Positions 17,663 to 25,656 of a stretch of DNA of 64,000 nt are shown one piece after another. Source of the stretch: Modestobacter sp. Leaf380 (GTDB lineage Bacteria > Actinomycetota > Actinomycetes > Mycobacteriales > Geodermatophilaceae); assembly GCF_001424485.1 (NCBI RefSeq), contig NZ_LMQC01000012.1:85012-149011 (forward strand). Reading direction: 5' to 3'. The translations under genes were made by a program, and so were the position numbers. Below the pieces are notes generated by a model, which saw nothing but the letters and a program-made list of their open reading frames with translations, searched no databases and was not told where the DNA came from. Each line of letters begins with the position of its first letter. Within the stretch, counting starts at the first letter, position 1.

Positions 17663-19105
17663 ATGGACACGACCGCCACCGGCACGGCGATGCTGGCCGC
17701 GATGGCCACCGGCGAGGTGTCCGCGGTCGAGCTGACCCGGGCGCACCTGGACGCGATCGCGGGACCCGGCGCGGCGCTGAACGCGGTCGTGGTGGTCGAC
17801 CCCGAGGGCGCGCTGGCCGCCGCCGCCCGGGTCGACGCCGACCGCGCCGCGGGCCGCCCGCTGGGCCGACTGGCCGGGCTGCCGGTCACCGTCAAGGACT
17901 CCGTCGACGCCGCCGGGCTGCCCAGCTCGCACGGCCGTGCGGTGGACCGCCGGGTGGCAGACGTCGACGCCCCCACCGTGCGCCGGCTGCGCGCCGAGGG
18001 CTGCGTGGTGCTGGGCAAGACCAACGTGCCCGAGTGGCTGGCCAGCATGCACAGCGCCAACGGGCTCTTCGGCGCGACGGTGAACCCGTGGGACCCGACC
18101 CGCTCCAGCGGTGGGTCCAGCGGGGGCGCGAGTGCCGCGGTCGCCGCCGGGCTGGCCGTCACCGACCTGGGCAGCGACCTGGCCGGGTCGCTGCGGGTGC
18201 CGGCCTCCTGGTGCGGGCTCTTCGGCCACCGCCCCAGCAACGGCGCCGTGTCCAAGCTGGGCAACATGCCCTGGCCCACCGGCGGCCTGCTGGAGCCGCT
18301 GGTGTCGGCCATCGGCCCGTTCGCCCGGTCCGCGGCGGACACCGCGCTGGTCAGCGAGGTGCTCTTCGGTGCCGACGGGCTGGACGCGGCGGGCTGGCAG
18401 CTGCACCTGCCGCCGGCCCGGGTCACCCGGCTGGCCGACGCCCGGGTGGCGGTCTGGACCGACGACCCGGACTGCCCGGTGGACGCCGAGACCCGGGCCG
18501 CGGTGCGCGGGTTCGCCGACCGGCTCGCGGACGCCGGCGCGGTGGTCACCGAGCTGACCGCTCCGCCGGTCGGCGGCGCTGTGGACCTGGAGCTCTTCCA
18601 GCGCCTGCAGGCCGCCGAGGTGGTGCACGGGTTCAGCGCCGACGACCTCGCCGCGATGGCCGTCCGGGCCGAGGCCGGGGACGCCGTCGCCGCCCGGTAC
18701 GGGCAGTCGGTGTGGTCCGCGCTGCGCGACCTGGAGGCCCAGCGCGCCGCGACGGCCCGCTGGGCCGCGGTCTTCGCCGACGTCGACGTGGTGCTGTGCC
18801 CGGCGACCTCGCGGGTGGCGACGTCGTACACCCCCGAGCTCACCGCGCCCGAGCACGTCGCCGTGGACGGGCGGCGACTGCCCATCGACACGGTCTCGGA
18901 CTGGTCCCGGCTGTCCAGCCTGGGCCGGCTGCCCGCGACCGTCGTCCCGCTCGGGCCCGGGATGCGCAGCGGGCTGCCGGTCGGCGGGCAGCTGCTGGGC
19001 GCCTACCTCGACGACCGCACCCCGCTGGCCGTGGCCCGCCTGGCCGAGGAGGCCGGCCTGCTGCGCTTCGTGGCGCCCCCCGCCCGGAGCCGGGCGGCCC
19101 TCTAG
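17663..19105 (+). CDS. Amidase-signature family amidase
   Basis: A 480-residue amidase with a complete triad: Lys78 (VTVKDS), the GGSSGG loop at 150-155, and nucleophile Ser176 (SDLAGSLR). It hydrolyses an amide to a carboxylate plus ammonia in the cytoplasm. The ATG at 17663 is preceded by CACGAT (17651-17656) 6 nt upstream. It sits 10 bp before glgA and less than 1.5 kb from the nitrile hydratase genes, so a nitrile-to-amide-to-acid route is possible, though they are on opposite strands. The true substrate is unknown. Confidence 0.87.
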   Translation: MDTTATGTAMLAAMATGEVSAVELTRAHLDAIAGPGAALNAVVVVDPEGALAAAARVDADRAAGRPLGRLAGLPVTVKDSVDAAGLPSSHGRAVDRRVADVDAPTVRRLRAEGCVVLGKTNVPEWLASMHSANGLFGATVNPWDPTRSSGGSSGGASAAVAAGLAVTDLGSDLAGSLRVPASWCGLFGHRPSNGAVSKLGNMPWPTGGLLEPLVSAIGPFARSAADTALVSEVLFGADGLDAAGWQLHLPPARVTRLADARVAVWTDDPDCPVDAETRAAVRGFADRLADAGAVVTELTAPPVGGAVDLELFQRLQAAEVVHGFSADDLAAMAVRAEAGDAVAARYGQSVWSALRDLEAQRAATARWAAVFADVDVVLCPATSRVATSYTPELTAPEHVAVDGRRLPIDTVSDWSRLSSLGRLPATVVPLGPGMRSGLPVGGQLLGAYLDDRTPLAVARLAEEAGLLRFVAPPARSRAAL

Positions 19106-19115
19106 GGTCTGGCCC

Positions 19116-20288
19116 ATGCGCGTGGGAGTCGTCACCCGAGAGTGGCCGCCGGACGTCTACGGGGGTGCCGGCGTCCACGTCGAGCACCTGGTCGCCGCGA
19201 TGCGGGGGCTGGAGGCGGGACCCGAGATCGAGGTGCACTGCTTCGGCGGGCCGCGCACCGACGCCACCGGGTACGCCGTCCCCGCGGGGCTGGCCTCGGC
19301 CAACGGCGCACTGCAGGCGGTCGGCGTCGACGTCGAGATCGCCGCGGCGCTGGGCGGGGTGGACCTGGTGCACTCGCACACCTGGTACGCCAACCACGCC
19401 GGCCAGCTGGCCTCCCTCGTGCACGGCATCCCGCACGTGGTGACCGCGCACTCGCTGGAGCCGCGCCGGCCGTGGAAGGCCGAGCAGCTGGGCGGGGGCT
19501 ACCGGCTCTCCAGCTGGGTCGAGCGCACCGCCTACCTGGCCGCCGACGCCGTCGTGGCGGTCAGCAACGGCATGCGCACCGACGTGCTGGACGCCTACCC
19601 CGAGCTGGACCCCGGCACGGTGCTCGTCGTCGGCAACGGCGTGGACGCGCATGCCTACCGGCCGATCGAGGACCCCGACGTCGTCCGGGCGCAGGGCGTG
19701 GACCCCGACCGGCCCTACGCGCTGTTCGTCGGGCGGATCACCCGGCAGAAGGGCCTGGTGCACCTGCTGGCCGCCGCCGAGCAGCTGCCGCCCGAGGCCG
19801 GCCTGGTGCTGTGCGCCGGCGCCGCGGACACCCCGGCCGAGCGCCAGCAGGTCGCCGACGCCGTCGCCGAGCTGCAGGCCCGCCGCAGCGGCGTCGTCTG
19901 GATCGAGGAGATGCTGCCCAAGGAGAAGCTGGTCCCGCTGATCACCGGCGCGACCGTCTTCGTGGTGCCCTCGGTCTACGAGCCGCTGGGCATCGTGAAC
20001 CTGGAGGCCGCCGCGTGCGGCACCGCCGTCGTCGCCTCGGCCGTGGGCGGCATCCCCGAGGTCGTCGACGACGGCCGCACCGGGCTGCTGGTGCCCTACG
20101 ACGAGGCCGACCCGGCCGCGTTCGCCGCAGGCCTGGCCGCCCGGATGGCCGAGCTGCTCGCCGACCCCGACCGCGCAGCGGCCATGGGCCGGGCCGGGCG
20201 CGAGCGGGTGCTGGCCGAGTTCGGCTGGCCGGCCATCGCCCGGCAGACCGTGGAGGTCTACGAGCGGGTGCTGGCCTCCCGGGCCTGA
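19116..20288 (+). CDS. glgA: GT4 glycogen synthase / maltose-1-phosphate synthase (GlgA/GlgM type)
   Basis: A 390-residue GT-B glycosyltransferase of the short actinobacterial GlgA type. Seen: the N-terminal PPDVYGGAGVHVEHL loop that binds the ADP-glucose phosphate, HSHTWYANHAG, FVGRITRQKG, and the E-x7-E motif in PSVYEPLGIVNLEA. In mycobacteria the orthologue (Rv1212c, GlgM) makes alpha-maltose-1-phosphate from ADP-glucose. It uses the product of GlgC (15509). The ATG at 19116 has TAGGGT (19103-19108) 7 nt upstream, so it has its own leaderless promoter even though the amidase gene ends 10 bp before it. Confidence 0.93.
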   Translation: MRVGVVTREWPPDVYGGAGVHVEHLVAAMRGLEAGPEIEVHCFGGPRTDATGYAVPAGLASANGALQAVGVDVEIAAALGGVDLVHSHTWYANHAGQLASLVHGIPHVVTAHSLEPRRPWKAEQLGGGYRLSSWVERTAYLAADAVVAVSNGMRTDVLDAYPELDPGTVLVVGNGVDAHAYRPIEDPDVVRAQGVDPDRPYALFVGRITRQKGLVHLLAAAEQLPPEAGLVLCAGAADTPAERQQVADAVAELQARRSGVVWIEEMLPKEKLVPLITGATVFVVPSVYEPLGIVNLEAAACGTAVVASAVGGIPEVVDDGRTGLLVPYDEADPAAFAAGLAARMAELLADPDRAAAMGRAGRERVLAEFGWPAIARQTVEVYERVLASRA

Positions 20289-20289
20289 G

Positions 20290-20880
20290 TCAGAGCAGCG
20301 CCGTCCCGATGAGGCCCTTGCGCGTGACGAGTGCGGCCAGTGCGGCCTCCTCCAGCGCAGCGGTGCCCTCGGGACGGCGCGGCAGCACCATGTACCGGGA
20401 CTCCGCCGAGGCGTCCCAGACCGAGATGCGGGTGTCCGCGGGCAGCGTGACCCCGAACTCGGCGAGCACCGACCGGGGGTCCCGGACGACGCGTGATCGG
20501 TAGGCCTCGGACTTGTACCAGCTCGGCGAGGGCCCCAGGAGCGCGATCGGGTAGCAGCTGCACAGCGTGCAGACCAGCACGTGGTGCTCGTCCACGTCGT
20601 TCGCGACGACCTTGAGCCGCTGCTCCTGCAGGCCACCGGCCATCGACAGCCCGACCTCGGGCAGGGCGGCGTTGGCGTCGGCGAGCAGCCGCTCCCGGAA
20701 GCCGGCGTCGACCCAGGCCCGGGCGACGACGCGGGCGCCGTTGGCCGGGGTGCCGCCGGCGGCGAACTCGTCGATGCGGGTGTCGATCTCGCCGTCGGCG
20801 AGCAGGCCGCGGGCCTCCAGCAGCGCCTCGACGTGCCGGACCCGCGCCGAGATCAGCGAACTGCCGTGGTCCTCGCTCAT
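20290..20880 (-). CDS. Nitrile hydratase alpha subunit, cobalt type
   Basis: A 196-residue alpha chain. The metal-binding claw is VCTLCSC, with Cys104, Cys107, Ser108 and Cys109. Thr in the third position is the cobalt-type signature (iron types have Ser). The enzyme hydrates nitriles to amides. The ATG at 20880 overlaps the stop of the upstream small subunit by 4 nt (ATGA). The alpha gene is last here, after two small genes that together equal one beta chain. No activator gene is visible nearby. Thiocyanate hydrolase gamma is the main alternative, as it has the same claw. Confidence 0.9.
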   Translation of the reverse strand: MSEDHGSSLISARVRHVEALLEARGLLADGEIDTRIDEFAAGGTPANGARVVARAWVDAGFRERLLADANAALPEVGLSMAGGLQEQRLKVVANDVDEHHVLVCTLCSCYPIALLGPSPSWYKSEAYRSRVVRDPRSVLAEFGVTLPADTRISVWDASAESRYMVLPRRPEGTAALEEAALAALVTRKGLIGTALL

Positions 20881-21146
20881 GCCGGTCCCTCCAGGTGGTC
20901 GTGCCACAACTCGACGGTGACCGTGTGGTCGCCCGCCCCGAACAGGTCCCGGGCCGCGAAGCGCACGTGGTAGACCGGCTGCGGGTCGACCACCAGGCCC
21001 CGTGCCCGGTCGTCGGCCAGCGGGTGGGACCCCGCGACCTGGACGACGGTGCCGGTGGCGCCGCGGGCGTACCGCGGCAGCCGGGTGTGCCCGGCCGGGT
21101 CGGCGCTGCGGGTACGGACCCGGTCGCCGGTGGCGAACGGGGTCAC
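20877..21146 (-). CDS. Nitrile hydratase small subunit equal to the C-terminal half of beta
   Basis: An 89-residue SH3-like beta-barrel protein matching only the C-terminal domain of a normal nitrile hydratase beta chain: FATGDRVRTR, YARGATGTVVQ, PVYHVRFAARDLFG and VTVELWHDHLE. The GTG start at 21146 overlaps the stop of the preceding small gene (GTGA), and its own stop overlaps the alpha start (ATGA). The cascade implies stoichiometric synthesis. This three-chain layout resembles toyocamycin nitrile hydratase and thiocyanate hydrolase rather than ordinary two-chain enzymes. Confidence 0.88.
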   Translation of the reverse strand: MTPFATGDRVRTRSADPAGHTRLPRYARGATGTVVQVAGSHPLADDRARGLVVDPQPVYHVRFAARDLFGAGDHTVTVELWHDHLEGPA

Positions 21147-21424
21147 GGCTCCAGCTCCGCGGGCGTGGCGATGCCCTTCTCCGCCAGCAGCGTGGTGATC
21201 GCGGCGAACCAGCGCTCGTAGTAGGAGGACCCGAGGTACTCCGCGACCGGCAGCCGCTCCTGGGCGTCGCGGAACTCGTCGAGGTCGTACACCCCTCGCT
21301 TGATCAGCGCGCCGTTGAGCGCGAAGACGTGGGCCTCCCAGTCGGCGTGGAAGCGCGGCTCGTCGGGCTCCTCCACGATCGGCGGGAACCCGGCCATGCC
21401 ACCGACGTCGTTGATGCGGCTCAC
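21143..21424 (-). CDS. Nitrile hydratase small subunit equal to the N-terminal half of beta
   Basis: A 93-residue helical protein matching the N-terminal domain of nitrile hydratase beta: INDVGGMAGFPPI at the start, FHADWEAHVFALNGAL, then YYERWFAAITTLLAEKG near the end. It stops where a full beta chain would continue into the barrel encoded by the next gene. The GTG at 21424 begins the three-gene unit. It is divergent from the luciferase-like gene across 52 bp. Such proteins are sometimes labelled nitrile hydratase accessory proteins. Confidence 0.86.
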   Translation of the reverse strand: MSRINDVGGMAGFPPIVEEPDEPRFHADWEAHVFALNGALIKRGVYDLDEFRDAQERLPVAEYLGSSYYERWFAAITTLLAEKGIATPAELEP

Positions 21425-21476
21425 CGGTCCGTCCTACCACGGGACGCCCGCGGCGCCGGGCGTTGTTGCACCGGGC

Positions 21477-22448
21477 ATGGACGTCGGACTCTCCCTGCTG
21501 GACCGCACCCGCACCCGGGTGGGGCACACCGACGCGGACGCCATCGGGCACACCGTGCAGCGGGCCCAGCGCGCCGAGGCGCTGGGCTACGACCGGTTCT
21601 GGGTCGCCGAGCACCACGGCGTCCCCGGGGTGGCCGGGTCGGCGCCGGCGGTGCTGCTCGCCGTCCTCGCCGGGGTGACGTCGCGCATCCGGCTGGGGTC
21701 GGCCGGGGTGATGCTGCCGCACCACCAGCCTCTCGTCGTCGCCGAGCAGTTCGCCACCCTCGCCGCCGTCGCACCCGGCCGGGTGGACCTGGGGGTGGGC
21801 CGCTCCCCCGGGTTCACCGCGCCGGTCCGCCGGGCGTTGCGCCAGCACGAGACCGACTTCGCCGCCGACGTCGCCGAGCTGCGGGACCACCTGGAGGGCA
21901 CCGCGGAGATCACCGCGCACCCGCGGCCGGCGTCCCCGGTGCCGCTGTTCGTGCTGGCCACCGGGCAGGGTCTGGACGTCGCAGCGGCACTCGGGCTGCC
22001 GGTCGTCGTCGGGGGGCCGGTGCTGCGCGACCCGGACGCCCTGGACCGCTACCGGCAGGCGTTCGTGCCCTCCGCCGCACAGCCCGAGCCGTGGGTCGGC
22101 GTCTCCCTCGACGTGCTGGTCGCCGACACCGCCGCGGCCGCCGCGGAGCTGGCCCTGCCCGAGGCCTGGGCGATGGCCCGGGCCCGGACGACGGGGGTGT
22201 TCCCGGCGCTGCAGCCGGTGGACTCCATCGGGGAGATGACGGCGACCCAGCGGCGCTACGTCGAGCAGTCCCGTGCGGTCACCGGTACGCCCTCCCAGGT
22301 GGCGGAGGAGCTGGCGCAGCTGCTGGAGCGGACCGGCGCGGCCGAGCTGGTGGCCTCCTCCAGCACCCACGACCGGGGCGCCCTCGCCGAGTCCGACGCG
22401 GCGCTGGCCGAGGTCCTCAGCCGTGCAGGGTCGCCCGTGCGCGGCTGA
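21477..22448 (+). CDS. LLM-class flavin-dependent monooxygenase-like protein
   Basis: A 323-residue luciferase-like TIM-barrel protein of the MsnO8/alkanal-monooxygenase-like subgroup: GYDRFWVAEHHGVPGVAGSAP near residue 41, SRIRLGSAGVMLPHHQPL and RVDLGVGRSPG. It would use FMNH2 or F420H2; the sequence does not decide which. The ATG at 21477 is the first good start. Its 3' end overlaps the 3' end of the convergent App1-like gene by 32 bp. Confidence 0.85.
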   Translation: MDVGLSLLDRTRTRVGHTDADAIGHTVQRAQRAEALGYDRFWVAEHHGVPGVAGSAPAVLLAVLAGVTSRIRLGSAGVMLPHHQPLVVAEQFATLAAVAPGRVDLGVGRSPGFTAPVRRALRQHETDFAADVAELRDHLEGTAEITAHPRPASPVPLFVLATGQGLDVAAALGLPVVVGGPVLRDPDALDRYRQAFVPSAAQPEPWVGVSLDVLVADTAAAAAELALPEAWAMARARTTGVFPALQPVDSIGEMTATQRRYVEQSRAVTGTPSQVAEELAQLLERTGAAELVASSSTHDRGALAESDAALAEVLSRAGSPVRG

Positions 22449-23394
22449 GCCCGGCCCCGTCGGGGGCCCGCAGCACCGGGATGTCCCCCAGCCGGTCGAC
22501 CACCGGACCGCCGACCGTGACGTCGCGCAGCAGGATCTCGGCGACCCGGTCGGGGTGGGCGGTGGCGAACTCCTCGTAGAGGGCGGGGTCGTGCTCGCCG
22601 GTGTCACCGACCAGCGTCCAGTCCACGCCGGGCATGTCCTCGGCCAGCCGCAGCAGCGACCCGCGCTTGTGCGCCTGCCCGTCGCGGAACCACCGGTCGG
22701 GCTGCAGGCCCCAGTCGGTGAGCAGCAGCGGGCCCGGCGGGAAGCCGTTGCGCTCCAGGAAGCGGGCCAGCGGTCCGATCAGGTTCCACGGCCCGTTGGA
22801 CAGGTAGAGCACCGGCACCGGCTCCGGTCCCGCGGTCAGCTCACGCAGCAGGTCGGCCATCCCGGGCACCGCCCGCCGGTTGACCGAGCGCTGCAGGAAG
22901 GTCCGGTAGAAGGCCCGCAGCGGGTGCGCGATCTCGGTGACCAGCACGGTGTCGTCGATGTCGCAGACCACGCCGCGGTGGGCGTCCAGCGAGGCCAGGT
23001 AGGCCGGCGCGGACGCCGAGCGGTGCCCCGACCGCAGCCGGACGTCGACCTCGGGCCGGCCGGCGAGGGGGCGGTCCACCTCCAGGACGGTGTCCACGAT
23101 GCCGTCGTCGTCGCTGACGACCGTCACGGTCGTGCCGGCGACGCTGACCTCGACCTCGGTGCGCGGCGCCTCCAGGGTCAGGAAGCGCTGCCAGCCGGGG
23201 ATCCGCAGCCGGGACTCGGGGTGCGTGCCGGCCGGGGCCAGCACCACCCGGCCCAGGGCGCGCACCCGACCACCGCTGCCGTAGCCGGGGAACGGCAGGG
23301 CCGCCGGGGACCAGCCACGACGTCGGGCGATCCCGGAGGCGACGTCGCGCAGACCGGTCTCGAAGCGGTAGGCCAGGCCCAGCAGCGAGCTCAC
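22417..23394 (-). CDS. App1-family (DUF2183) phosphatidate phosphatase-like protein
   Basis: A 325-residue HAD-type protein. The C-terminal half carries CDIDDTVLVTE, the D-x-D-x-T nucleophile motif of App1 phosphatases, then LYLSNGPWNL, KRGSLLRL and LVGDTGEHDPALY, matching HAD motifs II-IV. The N-terminal half is a beta-rich domain. Yeast App1 dephosphorylates phosphatidate; the bacterial substrate is unproven. It is coupled to the alpha/beta hydrolase gene by a 4-nt GTGA overlap. Confidence 0.85.
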   Translation of the reverse strand: MSSLLGLAYRFETGLRDVASGIARRRGWSPAALPFPGYGSGGRVRALGRVVLAPAGTHPESRLRIPGWQRFLTLEAPRTEVEVSVAGTTVTVVSDDDGIVDTVLEVDRPLAGRPEVDVRLRSGHRSASAPAYLASLDAHRGVVCDIDDTVLVTEIAHPLRAFYRTFLQRSVNRRAVPGMADLLRELTAGPEPVPVLYLSNGPWNLIGPLARFLERNGFPPGPLLLTDWGLQPDRWFRDGQAHKRGSLLRLAEDMPGVDWTLVGDTGEHDPALYEEFATAHPDRVAEILLRDVTVGGPVVDRLGDIPVLRAPDGAGLSRARATLHG

Positions 23395-24137
23395 CGGCAG
23401 AACCCTGCCACGGCGTCGGCGAACTCGTCGGGGCTGGAGAAGTTCAGCCCGTGCGCACCGCCCGGCACGACCTGCAGACGACCCTGCGGCAGGACCGCCG
23501 CCAGGTCCTCGCACCACTGCTGACCGGCGACCGGGTCGCGGCTCCCGCGCAGCACCAGCGTGGGGACGTCGACCTCGCCCATCGCCTGCTCCTCGGGCCG
23601 GCGGATCGCGTGCCGCAGCACCGACACCATGGCGAGGGGCCCGGCGCGCAAGTAGTCGGTGACCGCCACCAGCAGCAGGCCCGGCCGCTCCCGGGGAGCG
23701 TCCAGCAGCAACCGCCACGCCTGGCCCACCCAGGTCGGGGCGCTGGGGTCCCGGGTGGGGCCGCACAGGACCAGGCGCGCGACGCGCTCGGGACGGCGAC
23801 GCGCCAGGTCGGCGACCACCTGGGCGCCCAGGGAGTGCCCGACCAGGTCGACCTCGGGGAGGCCGACGGCGTCCAGCCAGCGCTCCAGGGCGTCGGACAG
23901 GCCGGGGACGCCCAGCGTGCGGGAGGCGCCGCGGGTGCGGCCGTAGCCGGGCAGGTCCGGTGCCAGCACCCGCCGGCTGCGCGCGAGCAGTGCCATCGCC
24001 GGGCGCATGGAGCGCCCGGACATGCCCAGCCCGTGCACGAGCACCAGCGGCCGGCCGCCCCGGCCGGCCTCCCGGTGGTGCACCCGCACCGTCGTCCCGG
24101 AGCCGAGCTCGACGGGCGTCCACAGGTCCTCGGGCAC
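23391..24137 (-). CDS. Alpha/beta-fold hydrolase
   Basis: About 248 residues with the oxyanion strand LVLVHGLGMSG, nucleophile elbow GHSLGAQ, an acid in LRGSRDPVAG and the late histidine in PGGAHGLNF. It is a cytoplasmic esterase/lipase-like enzyme of unknown substrate. Start choice: GTG at 24137 has TACGCT (minus strand, 24144-24149) exactly 6 nt upstream. The alternative GTG at 24182 would add 15 residues and overlap the presumed -35 region of the divergent CrtI-like gene. It is followed directly by the App1-like phosphatase, suggesting lipid turnover, which is an inference. Confidence 0.82.
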   Translation of the reverse strand: MPEDLWTPVELGSGTTVRVHHREAGRGGRPLVLVHGLGMSGRSMRPAMALLARSRRVLAPDLPGYGRTRGASRTLGVPGLSDALERWLDAVGLPEVDLVGHSLGAQVVADLARRRPERVARLVLCGPTRDPSAPTWVGQAWRLLLDAPRERPGLLLVAVTDYLRAGPLAMVSVLRHAIRRPEEQAMGEVDVPTLVLRGSRDPVAGQQWCEDLAAVLPQGRLQVVPGGAHGLNFSSPDEFADAVAGFCR

Positions 24138-24143
24138 CGGCGG

Positions 24144-24189
24144 AGCGTAGGCGACCCCGCCGTGCCCACCCACCGCACCCACCTACCGT
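24144..24189. promoter_or_regulatory. Divergent leaderless -10 boxes, hydrolase and CrtI-like gene
   Basis: On the minus strand TACGCT (24144-24149) lies 6 nt before GTG 24137; on the plus strand TACCGT (24184-24189) lies 6 nt before GTG 24196. Both fit the TAnnnT leaderless pattern seen repeatedly in this window. Confidence 0.55.
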
Positions 24190-24195
24190 GGGCGC

Positions 24196-25656
24196 GTGGC
24201 AACGGTGGTGGTCGTCGGTGCGGGACTGGGCGGTCTGGCGGCCGCCGCGCGGCTGGCCGCGGGCGGGCACCGGGTGACCGTGCTGGAGCAGGGTCCCGAG
24301 GTGGGCGGCAAGCTCGGCTGGTTCGCCCGCGACGGGCACGGCTTCGACACCGGGCCGAGCCTGGTCACCCTGCCTCAGGTCTTCCGCGACCTCTTCGCCG
24401 CCACCGGCGACCCGCTGGAGGACGTGCTGGACCTGGTCCGGCTGGACCCCGCGGTGGCCTACCGCTTCGCCGACGGCACCCGGCTCGCCGTCCCCGGGGA
24501 CCTGGAGGGCGTGCGCGCCGAGCTCGGGCCCGAGTGGTCGGCGTTCCTGGACCGGGCGGCCGAGCTGTGGCGGGTCACCGAGCAGCCGTTCCTGCGCTCC
24601 CCGCTGGACGGCGCGCGCACCCTGGCCCGGCTGGCCCGCTCGACCGCCGACGTCCGCACCGTCGCCCCGTGGTCCTCGCTGCGCACCCTGGGGGCGCAGT
24701 ACCTCACGGACCCGCGGCTGCGGGTGCTGCTGGACCGCTACGCCACCTACTCCGGCTCGGACCCGCGCCGGGCCCCGGCGGCACTGGCGACCGTGCCCTG
24801 GGTCGAGCAGGCGTTCGGCTCCTGGTACGTCCGCGGTGGACTGCGGCGGCTGGCCCTCGCCGTCGCCGACCGGGCGCTCGAGCGGGGCGCGGAGATCCGC
24901 ACCTCGACGCCGGTGCGCCGGGTGCTGGTCGAGGGCGGCCGCGCGAGCGGTGTCGAGCTGGCCGACGGCACGCGGGTGGCCGCCGACGTGGTGGTCAGCA
25001 ACGCCGACGCGACGGCGCTCTACGACCGGCTGCTCCCCGCGCACGCCCCGGTCCGCCAGGCGCGGGCGACGCTGGCCCGGGCGACGCCGTCCTCGTCGGG
25101 GTTCGTGCTGCTGCTGGCGTTGCGCGGCCGGACGCCGGACCTGGGACACCACACGGTGCTGTTCCCCGCCGTTTACGACGCCGAGTTCGACGGCCTGTTC
25201 ACCCGGCCGCGACCGCTGGCCGACCCGGCCGTCTACGTCAGCGCCCCCGACGACCCGGCCACCCGCCCCGACGCCGACAGCGAGTCCTGGTTCGTGCTGG
25301 TCAACGCCCCCCGGCACGAGCCCGGCCGCGGCGTCGACTGGGACGCCCCGGGGCTGGCCGACTCCTACGCCGACCACGTGCTGGGTGTGCTGGCCGACCG
25401 GGGCCTGGACGTCTGGGACCGGGTGCGCTGGCGCGAGGTGCGCACCCCGGCCGACCTGTCCCGGGCCACCGGCAGCGTCGGCGGCTCGATCTACGGGACG
25501 TCGTCCAACGGCGCGCGGGCGGCGTTCCTGCGTCCGGCGAACGTCTCCCCGCTGCCCGGGCTGTTCCTGGTCGGCGGGTCCGCCCACCCCGGCGGCGGGC
25601 TGCCGCTGGTGACGCTGTCCGCCGAGATCGTCGCCGGGCTGGTGGGTCCGGCCTAG
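24196..25656 (+). CDS. CrtI-type phytoene desaturase-family FAD oxidoreductase
   Basis: A 486-residue flavoprotein. The N-terminal Rossmann motif is VVVVGAGLGGLAAAARLA followed by LEQGPEVGGKLG. The C-terminal FAD motif is GLFLVGGSAHPGGGLP, typical of carotenoid desaturases (CrtI/CrtN and relatives). It would dehydrogenate or isomerise a carotenoid. No crtB, crtE or cyclase gene is nearby, so the role in pigment synthesis is uncertain and it could be a desaturase-like oxidase. The GTG start at 24196 is leaderless (TACCGT 6 nt upstream). Its stop overlaps the stop of the convergent unknown gene. Confidence 0.85.
   Translation: MATVVVVGAGLGGLAAAARLAAGGHRVTVLEQGPEVGGKLGWFARDGHGFDTGPSLVTLPQVFRDLFAATGDPLEDVLDLVRLDPAVAYRFADGTRLAVPGDLEGVRAELGPEWSAFLDRAAELWRVTEQPFLRSPLDGARTLARLARSTADVRTVAPWSSLRTLGAQYLTDPRLRVLLDRYATYSGSDPRRAPAALATVPWVEQAFGSWYVRGGLRRLALAVADRALERGAEIRTSTPVRRVLVEGGRASGVELADGTRVAADVVVSNADATALYDRLLPAHAPVRQARATLARATPSSSGFVLLLALRGRTPDLGHHTVLFPAVYDAEFDGLFTRPRPLADPAVYVSAPDDPATRPDADSESWFVLVNAPRHEPGRGVDWDAPGLADSYADHVLGVLADRGLDVWDRVRWREVRTPADLSRATGSVGGSIYGTSSNGARAAFLRPANVSPLPGLFLVGGSAHPGGGLPLVTLSAEIVAGLVGPA

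Noticed and set aside
24196-25656. Part of a carotenoid biosynthesis cluster
   Set aside because: No phytoene synthase, prenyltransferase or cyclase gene is nearby, so only a CrtI-like desaturase is claimed.
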